Counted from the first letter of the stretch, positions 1-7,817 are shown. The stretch: 12,675 bases of DNA from Bacteroidaceae bacterium (GCA_017551845.1 JAFZKR010000023.1:1-12675); one strand, 5' to 3'. Translations and numbers: made by a program. Notes: generated from the sequence alone by a model not told the origin.

Positions 1-674
1 GCATCATGCAAGACATGATTAGAGTGGAACCTGGTACTTTTATTATGGGCGATCCTAATTCTCAAGATGAATATAGTTCTCCAGCTCATCAAGTTACCTT
101 AACTAAACCATTTTATATAGGAAAGTTTGAAGTAACAAATAAACTTTATCGTGAAGTGATGTATGACGAAAAATCGTAAGATAGTACATCTACCAATTAT
201 GCTGTTGGATCTATTATGTGGTATATGGTGCGTGATTTCTTATCAGAATTAAATAAGAAAACTAATAAGAATTTCCGTTTGCCGACAAATGCAGAATGGG
301 AATTTGCTGCTCGTGGTGGAATATATAGCAAGGGATATATTTATCCAGGTAGCAATGATTGGGCTGAGGTATCAAATCTGGAATACAATGAATGGTGGGA
401 AAATCCTGTTGGTACAAAACGTCCCAACGAATTAGGTATTTATGATATGTCTGGAGGTATGATTGAATGGGTTGAAGATAATTATTATGAATACACATCA
501 GAACCTGAAACAGATCCTAGACATTATGATCCATATGCCTCTACTCACATAACAAGATGGACTGGTAGTAATCTATATGAGTATATTTGGAATTGGTATC
601 CATATCCAGGTCCTGCGTCATGTCGTTCTGATTTTGGATTCAGAATTGTATTGCCTGTTGATGAAAACTATTGA
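1..674 (+). pseudogene. FGE/SUMF1-like protein gene, 5' truncated and interrupted by TAA
   Basis: The reading frame runs in from the window edge and encodes a formylglycine-generating-enzyme (sulfatase-modifying factor) type domain. Early hallmarks are PGTFIMGD near base 33, and FYIGKFEVTNKLYREVM at about 111-161. A TAA at 177-179 stops it. The same frame resumes at once, without any indel, and carries the rest of the fold: an SxxW segment, FRLPTNAEWEFAARGG, SGGMIEWVEDNYY and a terminal CRSDFGFRIV before TGA at 672-674. Family members are often extracellular lipoproteins in Bacteroidales, and many are not true sulfatase activators. I see no convincing paired active-site cysteines, so enzymatic activity is doubtful. 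An ATG at 216 could start a 152-aa C-terminal fragment, but that would lack the domain's N-terminal half. Base composition is clearly more AT-rich than the rnf operon. A sequencing error at the TAA cannot be excluded. Confidence 0.75.
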
Positions 675-690
675 TTAATAATAAACTGAT

Positions 691-1320
691 ATGAGAAAAA
701 GAATCCCTTTAATGTTTGGATTATTATATGCGGCTTCGTCAATTATAGCGCAACCTTTTAATATCATTGCAGAGAATGTTATTATTAATCCAGGAGATAC
801 TGCGCAAATGCAGATTACAATAACAGATTTATTATCTATAAATAGTACTGCATTTCAGTTTGACATAACATTACCAAGTGGCATTTCTATTAGCAGGGAT
901 GACGAAAGCAATTTAATTGCTAGATTAAATGATAAACTACAGTCAGATCATATTCTTTACGTCTCAGAAATTGAACCGAATATATACCGTTTTATATCAT
1001 TTTCAATGACTAATGCAATTATACCTGATATAAACGATATGATTCTTTCCGTAACTCTTTATGCGTCAGATGAAATAGAAACTTTTGTTACCACTAATGG
1101 ATACATTACATCTGGCATGTTCGTTCGCAACCAACTGTATGCCATTACGTTAGATGCATGTAAATTCTCGGTATCGATTCAGGATAAATCGGGAATAATC
1201 ACTTCTTACCAACAACAGGAAGAAGGATATAATAAAATCTATAATCTTCGCGGACAGCAAGTAAATGACATTGGAAAAGGGATCTTAATTAATAATGGGC
1301 ACAAACTCTTTTCCAGATGA
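691..1320 (+). CDS. secreted cohesin-like/carbohydrate-associated hypothetical protein
   Basis: This is a 209-aa exported protein of unknown specific function. Residues 1-20 form a signal peptide (MRKR, then a hydrophobic stretch ending IIA before QPFN). Residues about 22-155 resemble the cohesin-type beta-sandwich common in Bacteroidales surface proteins: VIINPGDTAQMQITITD followed by a QFDITLPSGISI segment. The C-terminal 30 residues (IYNLRGQQV, GKGILINNG) resemble the short tails of many Prevotella and Bacteroides secreted proteins, which relate loosely to type IX secretion sorting domains; that is a pattern match, not proof. It lies 16 bases after the broken FGE-like gene and shares its AT-rich composition, so the two probably belong to one secreted-protein locus. 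The stop codon overlaps the first arm of a palindrome at 1319-1347. Confidence 0.6.
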   Translation: MRKRIPLMFGLLYAASSIIAQPFNIIAENVIINPGDTAQMQITITDLLSINSTAFQFDITLPSGISISRDDESNLIARLNDKLQSDHILYVSEIEPNIYRFISFSMTNAIIPDINDMILSVTLYASDEIETFVTTNGYITSGMFVRNQLYAITLDACKFSVSIQDKSGIITSYQQQEEGYNKIYNLRGQQVNDIGKGILINNGHKLFSR

Positions 1321-1347
1321 CACAGAGGGGGCTGACCCTATTGTGTC
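1319..1347. repeat. REP-like imperfect palindrome
   Basis: The outer arms GACACA (1319-1324) and TGTGTC (1342-1347) pair perfectly. An inner GGG/CCC pairing (1328-1330 with 1336-1338) brackets a short loop. The hairpin begins inside the stop codon of the upstream gene. It could work as a terminator-like structure or be part of a dispersed repeat cluster; no T-run follows. Confidence 0.5.
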
Positions 1348-1381
1348 CACGGAAGGAACCGACCTCATTGCGACACTATTG

Positions 1382-1424
1382 TGTGCAAAATAAAGTACAA
1401 TTGGGGACTGTCCCCTTTTGCACA
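1382..1424. repeat. nested palindromic repeat with GGGGACTGTCCCC core
   Basis: The outer 9-bp arms TGTGCAAAA (1382-1390) and TTTTGCACA (1416-1424) are exact reverse complements. Inside lies a perfect 6-bp inverted repeat around a central T (1403-1415). AATTGGGGACTGTCCCC (1399-1415) recurs exactly at 11355-11371 at the far side of the rnf locus. Its short, intergenic, palindromic, repeated form fits a REP-type dispersed element. No transposase is in the window. Confidence 0.6.
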
Positions 1425-1457
1425 AAAAAAACTCCGACCTTGCGGGCCGGAGTTTTT
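1424..1457 (-). terminator. intrinsic terminator of rpsP
   Basis: Read on the minus strand, a 9-bp stem (ACTCCGGCC pairing with GGTCGGAGT, one G-T wobble, loop CGCAA) is followed by a run of seven T. It lies about 20 bases past the rpsP stop. The A-run on its other side may let it also terminate plus-strand transcripts. It directly abuts the palindromic repeat. Confidence 0.85.
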
Positions 1458-1478
1458 TGATTGTGATGGGTTAGAGGG

Positions 1479-2060
1479 TTATGCCTCGGCGGGAGCCTCA
1501 GCTTCAGCTGCGGGAGCCTCCTCGGCGGGAGCCTCGGTTGCCTCAGCTGCTGCCTCTTCAGCTGCTGCCTCTGCGGCTGCTGCCTCAGCAGCGGCCTTGG
1601 CCTCAGCCTTCTTGGTGGCTACCTTCTCAGCAATTGCCTCGTTAACCTTCTTTTCTGCTTCCAGTTTAGCCTTGTTCAGCTCACGCTTGGCCTGCTCATC
1701 CTTAACGGTGATAGCCTTGAGTGAACTCTCCTTCGCCTGCTTCCAAGCGTCGAACTTAGCCTGAGCTGCTGCCTCATCAAAAGCGCCTTTCTTAACGCCA
1801 CCCTGGAGGTGCTTCATAAGATACACACCCTCGCGTGACAGGATGTTACGTGCGGTATCGGTGGGCTGTGCGCCTACGTTTACCCAGTACAGGGCTCTTT
1901 CGAAATTCAAATCTACTGTAGCGGGATTGGTGTTAGGATTGTAAGTACCAATCTTCTCAATAAACTTTCCATCACGTGGAGCTCTGGAGTCTGCAATTAC
2001 GATTGAATAGAAGGCGTAACCTTTGTGGCCTCTTCTCTGCAATCTGATTTTTGCTGCCAT
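1479..2060 (-). CDS. rpsP: 30S ribosomal protein S16 with Ala/Glu-rich C-terminal extension
   Basis: S16 is a small-subunit protein that binds 16S rRNA during 30S assembly. The N-terminus [21 protein letters not shown], the segment [19 protein letters not shown] and the motif [16 protein letters not shown] are diagnostic of S16 and fill residues 1-85. The protein is 193 aa, about twice the usual 80-90. Residues from about 95 form a charged helical region, and 152-193 are almost only Ala, Glu and Pro. Long A/E/K tails on S16 are common in Bacteroidetes, so this is lineage-typical, though its role is unknown. The gene is monocistronic, with its own promoter and terminator, not followed here by rimM-trmD as in many other bacteria. 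No Shine-Dalgarno precedes the ATG; the leader is A-rich, as is usual in this phylum. Confidence 0.95.
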   Translation of the reverse strand: MAAKIRLQRRGHKGYAFYSIVIADSRAPRDGKFIEKIGTYNPNTNPATVDLNFERALYWVNVGAQPTDTARNILSREGVYLMKHLQGGVKKGAFDEAAAQAKFDAWKQAKESSLKAITVKDEQAKRELNKAKLEAEKKVNEAIAEKVATKKAEAKAAAEAAAAEAAAEEAAAEATEAPAEEAPAAEAEAPAEA

Positions 2061-2100
2061 AAGTTGTTGTTTTTATTGAATTTATAAATGATTTGAATAA

Positions 2101-2117
2101 CCGTTATCCCGTAACGG
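2101..2117 (-). promoter_or_regulatory. 5' leader hairpin of rpsP
   Basis: CCGTTA and TAACGG form a perfect 6-bp stem with loop CGGGA on the transcript strand. It sits just downstream of the predicted -7 box, at or within a few bases of the expected transcription start, and about 40 bases before the ATG. It could be a 5'-end stabilising structure or a ribosomal-protein autoregulatory element; which is not visible from sequence. Confidence 0.5.
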
Positions 2118-2122
2118 CGGCG

Positions 2123-2155
2123 CAAAGGTAGTAAAAAAACGGATTCTAACTGCAA
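2123..2155 (-). promoter_or_regulatory. Bacteroidetes-type promoter for rpsP
   Basis: On the minus strand TACCTTTG (2123-2130) matches the TAnnTTTG -7 consensus of the Bacteroidetes primary sigma factor. A TTG (2153-2155) lies 22 bases upstream as the -33 element. The start of transcription would fall near 2116, giving a leader of about 55 bases. Confidence 0.75.
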
Positions 2156-2268
2156 AAAACACTATTTTTGGTGAAATGATTTCCGATATAGAACTGGAGT
2201 GATCATCATGGGTTGAAGTTTTTTTAATAAAAATGTATAGTCAATGCAAATGGCTTGTAGAAAAGTCT

Positions 2269-2276
2269 TACATTTG
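2269..2276 (+). promoter_or_regulatory. putative -7 box for the rseC-rnf operon
   Basis: TACATTTG matches TAnnTTTG and sits 26 bases before the rseC ATG. There is no clear TTG at the usual -33 spacing; the nearest, at 2255-2257, is too close. The 242-base gap between rpsP and rseC is divergent, so a plus-strand promoter is expected here. I see nothing else in 2131-2268 beyond the rpsP -33 region. Confidence 0.45.
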
Positions 2277-2302
2277 TGAGTTAAACAGGTACGGTAGCAG
2301 CT

Positions 2303-2716
2303 ATGGCAGTGGACATCAGGCACCAAGGTGTAGTGGACAATATTGACGGGCAGACTGTTATAGTTCGCATTACACAGACTGCGGCTTGCGGAGGATGTCA
2401 GGCAAGGGATATATGCCATTCTGCAGAACCCAGGGAGAAGCTTGTGGAGGTGCACAGTGCCGATGTCTCCGGTTTCCGCATAGGTCAGACTGTAACGGTG
2501 TCCGGTGCTGAAAGTTCAGGTATGAGAGCGGTGTGGCTGGCTTTCGGACTTCCGCTTATTCTGCTTGTTCTGGCTCTGACTGCTGTTGTGGCGCTGACGG
2601 GGAGTGAGAAAACGGCTGTTATCTCGGTGTTGCTCGTGCTCGTACCTTATTATATAGTGTTGTACCTCTTCCGCGAAAGGCTGAAGAGGGTTTTTCAATT
2701 CAGGATTATTGGATAA
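2303..2716 (+). CDS. rseC: RseC/MucC-family membrane protein of the SoxR-reducing/Rnf group
   Basis: A 137-aa membrane protein. The N-terminal part holds HQGVVDNIDGQTVIVRI and a cysteine set C29-x2-C32-x5-C38 typical of the RseC family. Two hydrophobic segments follow (about 75-99 and 104-124), with a basic cytoplasmic tail RERLKR. In proteobacteria RseC acts on the SigmaE anti-sigma system and on reduction of SoxR together with the Rsx (Rnf) proteins. In Bacteroidales the gene commonly heads the rnf operon, as here, 10 bases before rnfB. That points to a job in Rnf assembly, Fe-S insertion or electron exchange; the exact role is not established. The chosen ATG gives the full family length. 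Confidence 0.88.
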   Translation: MAVDIRHQGVVDNIDGQTVIVRITQTAACGGCQARDICHSAEPREKLVEVHSADVSGFRIGQTVTVSGAESSGMRAVWLAFGLPLILLVLALTAVVALTGSEKTAVISVLLVLVPYYIVLYLFRERLKRVFQFRIIG

Positions 2717-2726
2717 TTAGCGTTAT

Positions 2727-3572
2727 ATGTCGCCAATTCTGACAGCAATCCTTGTTTTGGGCATTACAGGTCTGGTTCTGGGCTTGGTCCTGTTTGCCAT
2801 ATCAAGGAAATTTGCAGTGAAGACGGACCCGAGAGTGGGTCAGATAACCGAGATACTGCCCGGAGCGAACTGCGGAGGCTGTGGCTTCCCAGGATGCGCA
2901 GCTTTTGCCGAAGCCTGTGTGAAACAGGATTCGATGGATGGCCTTAAGTGCTCGGTTTGTAAGAGTGAAGTTATGCAGCAGATCGCTGCCATTACCGGTC
3001 ATGCGGTGGAGGAGGGCGTTCCTATGGTTGCTGTAGTAAGGTGCAGCGGTTCTTGTGAGAACCGTCAGCGGGTAAACAGGTATGACGGAGCACAGAGCTG
3101 TGCCATTGCCGCTATGCAGACGGGTGGTGAGACAGGTTGTTTCTATGGCTGTCTGGGATGCGGAGATTGCGTCAAGGCATGTAAGTTCGATGCCATCAGG
3201 ATGGATGCCGGGACAGGTCTCCCTGTGGTTGACCAGGAGAAGTGTACTGCCTGTGGAGCTTGCGCCAAGGCTTGTCCGCGCAGCATAATAGAACTGCGTA
3301 ACCGTAACAAACTGGACCGCAGGGTTTATGTGAGTTGCGTGAATAAGGATAAGGGTCCGGTGGCCAAAAAGGCATGTGCAGTGGGTTGCATCGGATGCGG
3401 CAAGTGTGTGAAGGCCTGCCCGTTTGAAGCCATTACGCTTGAAAACAATCTGGCGTATATTGACTTTGAAAAATGCCGTCTGTGCCGCAAGTGCGTTGAC
3501 GAATGCCCTCAGCATTCAATAATGGCGGTCAATTTCCCGCCTAAAAGAGAATCAGTTGAACAAAACAGTTGA
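2727..3572 (+). CDS. rnfB: Rnf complex subunit B, polyferredoxin
   Basis: RnfB is the ferredoxin-facing electron-entry subunit of the ion-pumping ferredoxin:NAD+ oxidoreductase. The 281-aa protein begins with one membrane anchor (about 4-25). Next comes the Fe-S motif C49-x2-C52-x4-C57 with a later Cys at 75, the RnfB/CO-dehydrogenase-type cluster. Four CxxCxxCxxxC motifs follow: 142-152, 173-183, 221-231 and 250-260, i.e. two 2[4Fe-4S] ferredoxin units. Proteobacterial RnfB usually has one such unit, so this is the longer anaerobe-type version. Extra cysteines at 106, 110, 125, 204 and 217 could support more clusters. It lies 10 bases after rseC and 6 bases before rnfC. Confidence 0.96.
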   Translation: MSPILTAILVLGITGLVLGLVLFAISRKFAVKTDPRVGQITEILPGANCGGCGFPGCAAFAEACVKQDSMDGLKCSVCKSEVMQQIAAITGHAVEEGVPMVAVVRCSGSCENRQRVNRYDGAQSCAIAAMQTGGETGCFYGCLGCGDCVKACKFDAIRMDAGTGLPVVDQEKCTACGACAKACPRSIIELRNRNKLDRRVYVSCVNKDKGPVAKKACAVGCIGCGKCVKACPFEAITLENNLAYIDFEKCRLCRKCVDECPQHSIMAVNFPPKRESVEQNS

Positions 3573-3578
3573 CATAAT

Positions 3579-4919
3579 ATGCCCAATACATTTAAAATAG
3601 GTGGTGTACATCCTGAGCCCAACAAGCTCACGGCGGGAAGCAGGATAGTCAATGCATCTCTGCCCAAGCAGGCGGTGTTCCCGCTTTCGCAGCATATCGG
3701 CGCTCCGGCAGTACCCTGTGTACAGAAGGGCGATTCTGTCCTTGTAGGGACCAGGATAGCCGATGCAGGCGGGTTCATGTCGGCTCCGATACACTCGTCG
3801 GTTTCGGGCAAGGTGGCCAAGATTGACACCGTAGTGGATGCGAGCGGTTTCCGTAAACCTGCCATATTCATTGATGTGGAAGGTGACAACTGGGAACCGG
3901 GTATTGACCGCTCTGACTCCCTGAATCTGGTGTGTCAGCTCTCGCGTGAGGAGATACTGGAGCGTATCAAGGATGCAGGTGTGGTAGGAATGGGCGGAGC
4001 CTGTTTCCCCACTCATGTAAAGCTCTCTCCTCCCAAGGACTGTAAGATAGATGTTCTCATAGTGAATGCGGTGGAGTGCGAACCCTACCTGACGGCCGAC
4101 CACAGGCTCATGCTTGAACATTCCGATGAGATTATTGTTGGCATCAGAATACTTATCAAGGTTCTCGGCATAGATCGTGCCGTGATAGGAATAGAGGAGA
4201 ATAAACCCGATGCCATACAGTTGATGAGGTCAAAGACGTCAATGGTGAGCGGAATAGAGGTAATGCCTCTCAAGATGAAATATCCGCAGGGTGGTGAGAA
4301 ACAGCTCATTGAGGCTGTGACCGGACGCCAAGTACCTCCTCCGCCGGCTCTTCCCGCCAATGTGGGTTGTGTGGTGCAGAATGTGGGCACAGTATTTGCC
4401 GTATATGAGGCTGTCCAGAAGAAAAAGCCTCTCATTGAGAGGATAGTGACAGTGACCGGCAAGAGTGTAAAGAATCCATGTAATCTCAAAGTAAGGCTCG
4501 GAACTCCTGTGAACCAGCTTATTGAGATGGCAGGAGGTATGCCGGAAGATACCGGCAAGCTGATATCCGGCGGTCCCATGATGGGACGTCCACTGCTGGA
4601 TGATACAGTACCGGTGGTGAAAGGGACATCAGGCATACTCATGATTCCCGAGAGTGAGGCCGCACGTCGTGAGGAGCGTAACTGCATACGGTGCGCCAAG
4701 TGTGTCCAGGCATGTCCCATGGGCTTGGAGCCGTATCTGTTGGCTTCGGCATCGGCATCACAGGATTGGGATTGTGCCGAGGAGAACTGGATAATGAGTT
4801 GCATCGAGTGCGGTTGCTGCCAGAGCACCTGCCCGTCACGCAGACCTTTGCTTGACTGGGTGCGTCTGGCCAAGAACAGGGTGGGAGGCATTATTCGTGC
4901 CCGTAACGCTAAGAAATAA
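3579..4919 (+). CDS. rnfC: Rnf complex subunit C, NADH-binding Fe-S flavoprotein
   Basis: RnfC is the peripheral cytoplasmic subunit that carries non-covalent FMN, exchanges electrons with NAD(H) and docks on RnfB. At 446 aa it has the family's normal core length. The N-terminal barrel-like part includes GGVHPEPNKL and MSAPIHSSVSGKV. The NADH/FMN-binding part includes GVVGMGGACFPTHVKL (about 134-149), then VNAVECEPYLTADH, and the PQGGEKQL segment at about 236. The C-terminal 4Fe-4S pair is formed by C369/C372/C375/C379 and C408/C411/C414/C418. The long C-terminal repeat tail of enterobacterial RsxC is absent, as in most anaerobes. It sits 6 bases before rnfD. Confidence 0.97.
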   Translation: MPNTFKIGGVHPEPNKLTAGSRIVNASLPKQAVFPLSQHIGAPAVPCVQKGDSVLVGTRIADAGGFMSAPIHSSVSGKVAKIDTVVDASGFRKPAIFIDVEGDNWEPGIDRSDSLNLVCQLSREEILERIKDAGVVGMGGACFPTHVKLSPPKDCKIDVLIVNAVECEPYLTADHRLMLEHSDEIIVGIRILIKVLGIDRAVIGIEENKPDAIQLMRSKTSMVSGIEVMPLKMKYPQGGEKQLIEAVTGRQVPPPPALPANVGCVVQNVGTVFAVYEAVQKKKPLIERIVTVTGKSVKNPCNLKVRLGTPVNQLIEMAGGMPEDTGKLISGGPMMGRPLLDDTVPVVKGTSGILMIPESEAARREERNCIRCAKCVQACPMGLEPYLLASASASQDWDCAEENWIMSCIECGCCQSTCPSRRPLLDWVRLAKNRVGGIIRARNAKK

Positions 4920-4925
4920 GGTATT

Positions 4926-5909
4926 ATGGCTCAGAAACTGTTTATATCCACATCGCCTCATGTCCATTGCGGCGATACCATAGAGAGGAATATGCACTGG
5001 GTGATTGCGGCTCTCATGCCGGCACTCATTGCATCTTTCATCGTATTCGGATTGGGTGCGTTAATAGTGACCTTTGTATCGGTAGTGTCGTGCCTTTTCT
5101 TTGAATGGTTCATAACAAGGTTCTTACTTAAGCGCAGTTCCACATTAGCCGATGGCTCGGCTGTCATCACCGGACTGTTGCTGGCTTTCAATTTGCCCTC
5201 TAACATACCTTTGTATATGATAGTGGTGGGCGCCCTGGTGGCAATAGGTATAGGAAAGATGGCATTCGGCGGATTGGGCAACAACCCATTCAACCCGGCT
5301 CTGGTGGGACGTGTATTTCTGCTTATTTCGTTTCCCGCAGTCATGACGTCGTGGCCTGAGCCGCATCAGCTCAGTGCGTATGCCGATGCTGTGACCGGAG
5401 CTACACCGCTAAACCTGATAGGCCAGATTGCTGGCGGCAATACCGCTGCCATTGAACAGCTTCCTGCTTTAGGCACCATGTTCCTGGGCGGTATAGGCGG
5501 CTGTATAGGTGAGGTGAGTGTGCTGGCACTGCTCATAGGCCTGTGCATACTGTTGTGGCGCAAGGTAATTACATGGCATATTCCGGTAAGCATCATTGCG
5601 ACAGTGGCGGTACTAACTGGAATAATGTGGCTCATCAATCCGGTGCTGTATGTCAATCCGCTTTACCATCTCTGTTCGGGTGGCCTGATGTTGGGTGCCA
5701 TATTCATGGCGACAGACTATGTGACATCTCCCATGACCGTTAAGGGTATGGTGTGGTACGGAATAGGAATAGGTTTCCTGACTGTGGTGATAAGGTTCTT
5801 CGGGTCCTATCCCGAGGGTATGTCATTTGCTATCCTGATTATGAACGCGGTTACTCCGCTCATTAACAACTGGTGCAAACCTAAACGTTTCGGGGAGGTA
5901 AAGAAATGA
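4926..5909 (+). CDS. rnfD: Rnf complex subunit D, membrane flavoprotein
   Basis: A polytopic membrane subunit (327 aa, about nine to ten hydrophobic segments) that carries covalent FMN and takes part in ion translocation. The ApbE flavinylation motif DAVTGATPL is at 155-163, with Thr160 the predicted FMN-bearing residue. NPFNPALVGRVFL (about 120-132) and the FMATDYVTSP segment near the C-terminal third are strong RnfD/NqrB signatures. The start overlaps nothing, 6 bases after rnfC. Its TGA overlaps the ATG of rnfG by 4 bases (ATGA), implying translational coupling. No apbE gene is in the window, so the transferase must be encoded elsewhere. Confidence 0.97.
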   Translation: MAQKLFISTSPHVHCGDTIERNMHWVIAALMPALIASFIVFGLGALIVTFVSVVSCLFFEWFITRFLLKRSSTLADGSAVITGLLLAFNLPSNIPLYMIVVGALVAIGIGKMAFGGLGNNPFNPALVGRVFLLISFPAVMTSWPEPHQLSAYADAVTGATPLNLIGQIAGGNTAAIEQLPALGTMFLGGIGGCIGEVSVLALLIGLCILLWRKVITWHIPVSIIATVAVLTGIMWLINPVLYVNPLYHLCSGGLMLGAIFMATDYVTSPMTVKGMVWYGIGIGFLTVVIRFFGSYPEGMSFAILIMNAVTPLINNWCKPKRFGEVKK

Positions 5910-6577
5910 AGAAACTTGAATCGAACATACTCAATATGGCCGTTATGCTGACTGTGATTGCCGTAGTGGCGGGCGCACTGTTGGCTTGGGTGAACAATGT
6001 GACAGCCGGTCCTATTGAAAAGATTAACAATCAGGCCATAGAAAGCGGTATCAAGAGTGTGGTTCTGGGTGACCGCAATATTGAGTTCCGTGTGGAAGAA
6101 CCCACTGAGAAGGAGGGATTCATATTCCATAATGTTTATGATATGAACGACAACCTTCTTGGTACAGCTGTCGAATCGGTTGACAAGAACGGATTCGGGG
6201 GCAATCTTAAGGTTATGGTGGGCTTTGATTCTGAGGGCCAGATCTTGGGTTACGAGGTGCTTGAGCATAGTGAAACCCCGGGATTAGGTGCTCAGGCTAA
6301 TGACTGGTTCCGTCAGAAGAGCGGTGAGGCGGCCGAACAATCGGCTTTGACCACATTGCTGCTTGGCGCTCCAGGCAAGCCCGGTAATCATAATATAATA
6401 GGTTTGAATCCGGGCGACGACCTGCTCATTGTCAGCAAGGACGGGGGTGAGGTTGATGCCATCACCGCATCCACAATCACTTCGAAAGCTTTTCTGCGAG
6501 CCGTCAATGCCGCTTACAAGGCAGTGTTCGGATATTCTGCCGCCGATGCCGTGAGCGGGGCTTCATCAAAGAACTAA
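5906..6577 (+). CDS. rnfG: Rnf complex subunit G, covalent-FMN protein
   Basis: A 223-aa protein with one N-terminal membrane helix (about 9-29) and an FMN_bind domain on the outer face of the membrane. HSETPGLGAQA (121-131) and the flavinylation motif DAITASTITSKAF (184-196) identify it. The predicted FMN carrier is Thr190. The motif reads TAST rather than the commoner SGAT. A second motif-like stretch, DAVSGAS (214-220), lies in the last ten residues. RnfG passes electrons between RnfD and the membrane Fe-S centre of RnfA/E; here it is also the most natural donor to the flavin lipoprotein encoded downstream. It overlaps rnfD by 4 bases and precedes rnfE by 12. Confidence 0.95.
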   Translation: MKKLESNILNMAVMLTVIAVVAGALLAWVNNVTAGPIEKINNQAIESGIKSVVLGDRNIEFRVEEPTEKEGFIFHNVYDMNDNLLGTAVESVDKNGFGGNLKVMVGFDSEGQILGYEVLEHSETPGLGAQANDWFRQKSGEAAEQSALTTLLLGAPGKPGNHNIIGLNPGDDLLIVSKDGGEVDAITASTITSKAFLRAVNAAYKAVFGYSAADAVSGASSKN

Positions 6578-6589
6578 ACATCAGAAGCG

Positions 6590-7180
6590 ATGAACTACTT
6601 CAAGACAATAATAAACGGAATAGTCAAGGAGAATCCTACTTTCGTTCTCCTTTTGGGAATGTGCCCCACCTTGGCTACCACCACATCGGCCTTCAACGGA
6701 TTCGGAATGGGCGTGGCCACGATGTTCGTGCTTATATGCTCCAACACATTCATTTCACTGCTCAAGAACCTCATTCCTGACGGTGTGAGAATACCTTGTT
6801 ATATAGTGGTGATTGCATCGTTCGTGACTCTGCTCCAGATGCTCATGCAGGCGTATGTGCCTGATCTGTACAAGACGCTGGGTATTTTCATTCCTCTGAT
6901 TGTGGTCAACTGCATTATCCTGGGACGTGCCGAGGCATTCGCAGCCAAGAACAACGTGTTGGCATCGATATGCGACGGAATAGGTATAGGCATCGGTTTC
7001 ACGCTTGCGCTTACACTGCTCGGTTTTGTACGTGAACTGCTGGGCAACGGTGCCGTATTCGGATACCGTATCTTCCCCGAGTCAATGAATATGCTGGTAT
7101 TCGTGCTGGCTCCCGGAGCATTCATCACGCTTGGTCTCCTTATGGCCATCGTCAATTCAGTAAAGAACCGTAAAGCCTGA
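6590..7180 (+). CDS. rnfE: Rnf complex subunit E, integral membrane
   Basis: A 196-aa protein with about six transmembrane segments, homologous to NqrD and paired with RnfA in an inverted pseudo-symmetric arrangement. The cysteines in LLLGMCPTLA (C25) and VVNCIILGRAEAF (C108) are those that, with the RnfA pair, hold the intramembrane [2Fe-2S] cluster. GFVRELLGNG at about 145 is typical of the family. It is 12 bases after rnfG and 5 before rnfA. Confidence 0.96.
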   Translation: MNYFKTIINGIVKENPTFVLLLGMCPTLATTTSAFNGFGMGVATMFVLICSNTFISLLKNLIPDGVRIPCYIVVIASFVTLLQMLMQAYVPDLYKTLGIFIPLIVVNCIILGRAEAFAAKNNVLASICDGIGIGIGFTLALTLLGFVRELLGNGAVFGYRIFPESMNMLVFVLAPGAFITLGLLMAIVNSVKNRKA

Positions 7181-7185
7181 TCACT

Positions 7186-7806
7186 ATGGAATATTTTCTG
7201 ATATTTATTGCGGCTATATTTGTAAATAATATAGTTCTGTCACAGTTCCTTGGCATCTGTCCGTTCCTGGGCGTATCCAAGAAAATAAGTACTGCTGTCG
7301 GTATGGGACTGGCTGTGACATTCGTGCTTACTGTTGCGGTGATAGTGACTTACGCACTTCAGAATTGGGTTCTCAATCCTTACGGGCTGGGTTACCTGCA
7401 GACAATCATCTTCATTTTGGTTATAGCAGGTCTGGTTCAGATGCTTGAGACCGTACTTAAGAAGGTGTCGCCTTCACTATATCAGGCGCTCGGCATTTTC
7501 CTTCCGCTTATCACTACTAACTGCTGCATACTTGGCGTATCGATCCTTGTGGCAAATGCTACCTATAACGCACAGGGACTGGAGCCTAACCTGCTTACAG
7601 GCGTGGTTTATGCAATAGCAACATCAATAGGTTTTGCACTTGCTCTGATCATATTTGCAGGCATACGCGAGCAGCTGGCAAAGGTGCATATCCCCAAGAG
7701 CATGGAGGGAATGGCTATCGCATTGATTACCGCCGGCCTGCTTGCCCTTGCATTCATGGGATTCAGCGGCGTTGATCACGGTATAGCCGTCGCTACAGGA
7801 CTTTAA
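7186..7806 (+). CDS. rnfA: Rnf complex subunit A, integral membrane
   Basis: A 206-aa protein with six predicted helices, homologous to NqrE. IFVNNIVLSQFLGICPFLGV carries C25, and LITTNCCILGV carries C113/C114; one Cys from each site joins those of RnfE around the membrane [2Fe-2S] centre. GIREQLAKVHIP near the C-terminus is also typical. It closes the B-C-D-G-E-A block, 11 bases before the flavin lipoprotein. Confidence 0.96.
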   Translation: MEYFLIFIAAIFVNNIVLSQFLGICPFLGVSKKISTAVGMGLAVTFVLTVAVIVTYALQNWVLNPYGLGYLQTIIFILVIAGLVQMLETVLKKVSPSLYQALGIFLPLITTNCCILGVSILVANATYNAQGLEPNLLTGVVYAIATSIGFALALIIFAGIREQLAKVHIPKSMEGMAIALITAGLLALAFMGFSGVDHGIAVATGL

Positions 7807-7817
7807 ATAATTGAAAT

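Noticed and set aside
1381..1764. Plus-strand Ala/Ser-rich open frame
   Set aside because: It is the antisense shadow of the repetitive rpsP tail and crosses the terminator; no family resemblance.
2802..3515. Minus-strand 237-aa open frame across rnfB
   Set aside because: It lies fully inside rnfB, which has clear Fe-S motifs; the antisense product shows no recognisable domain.
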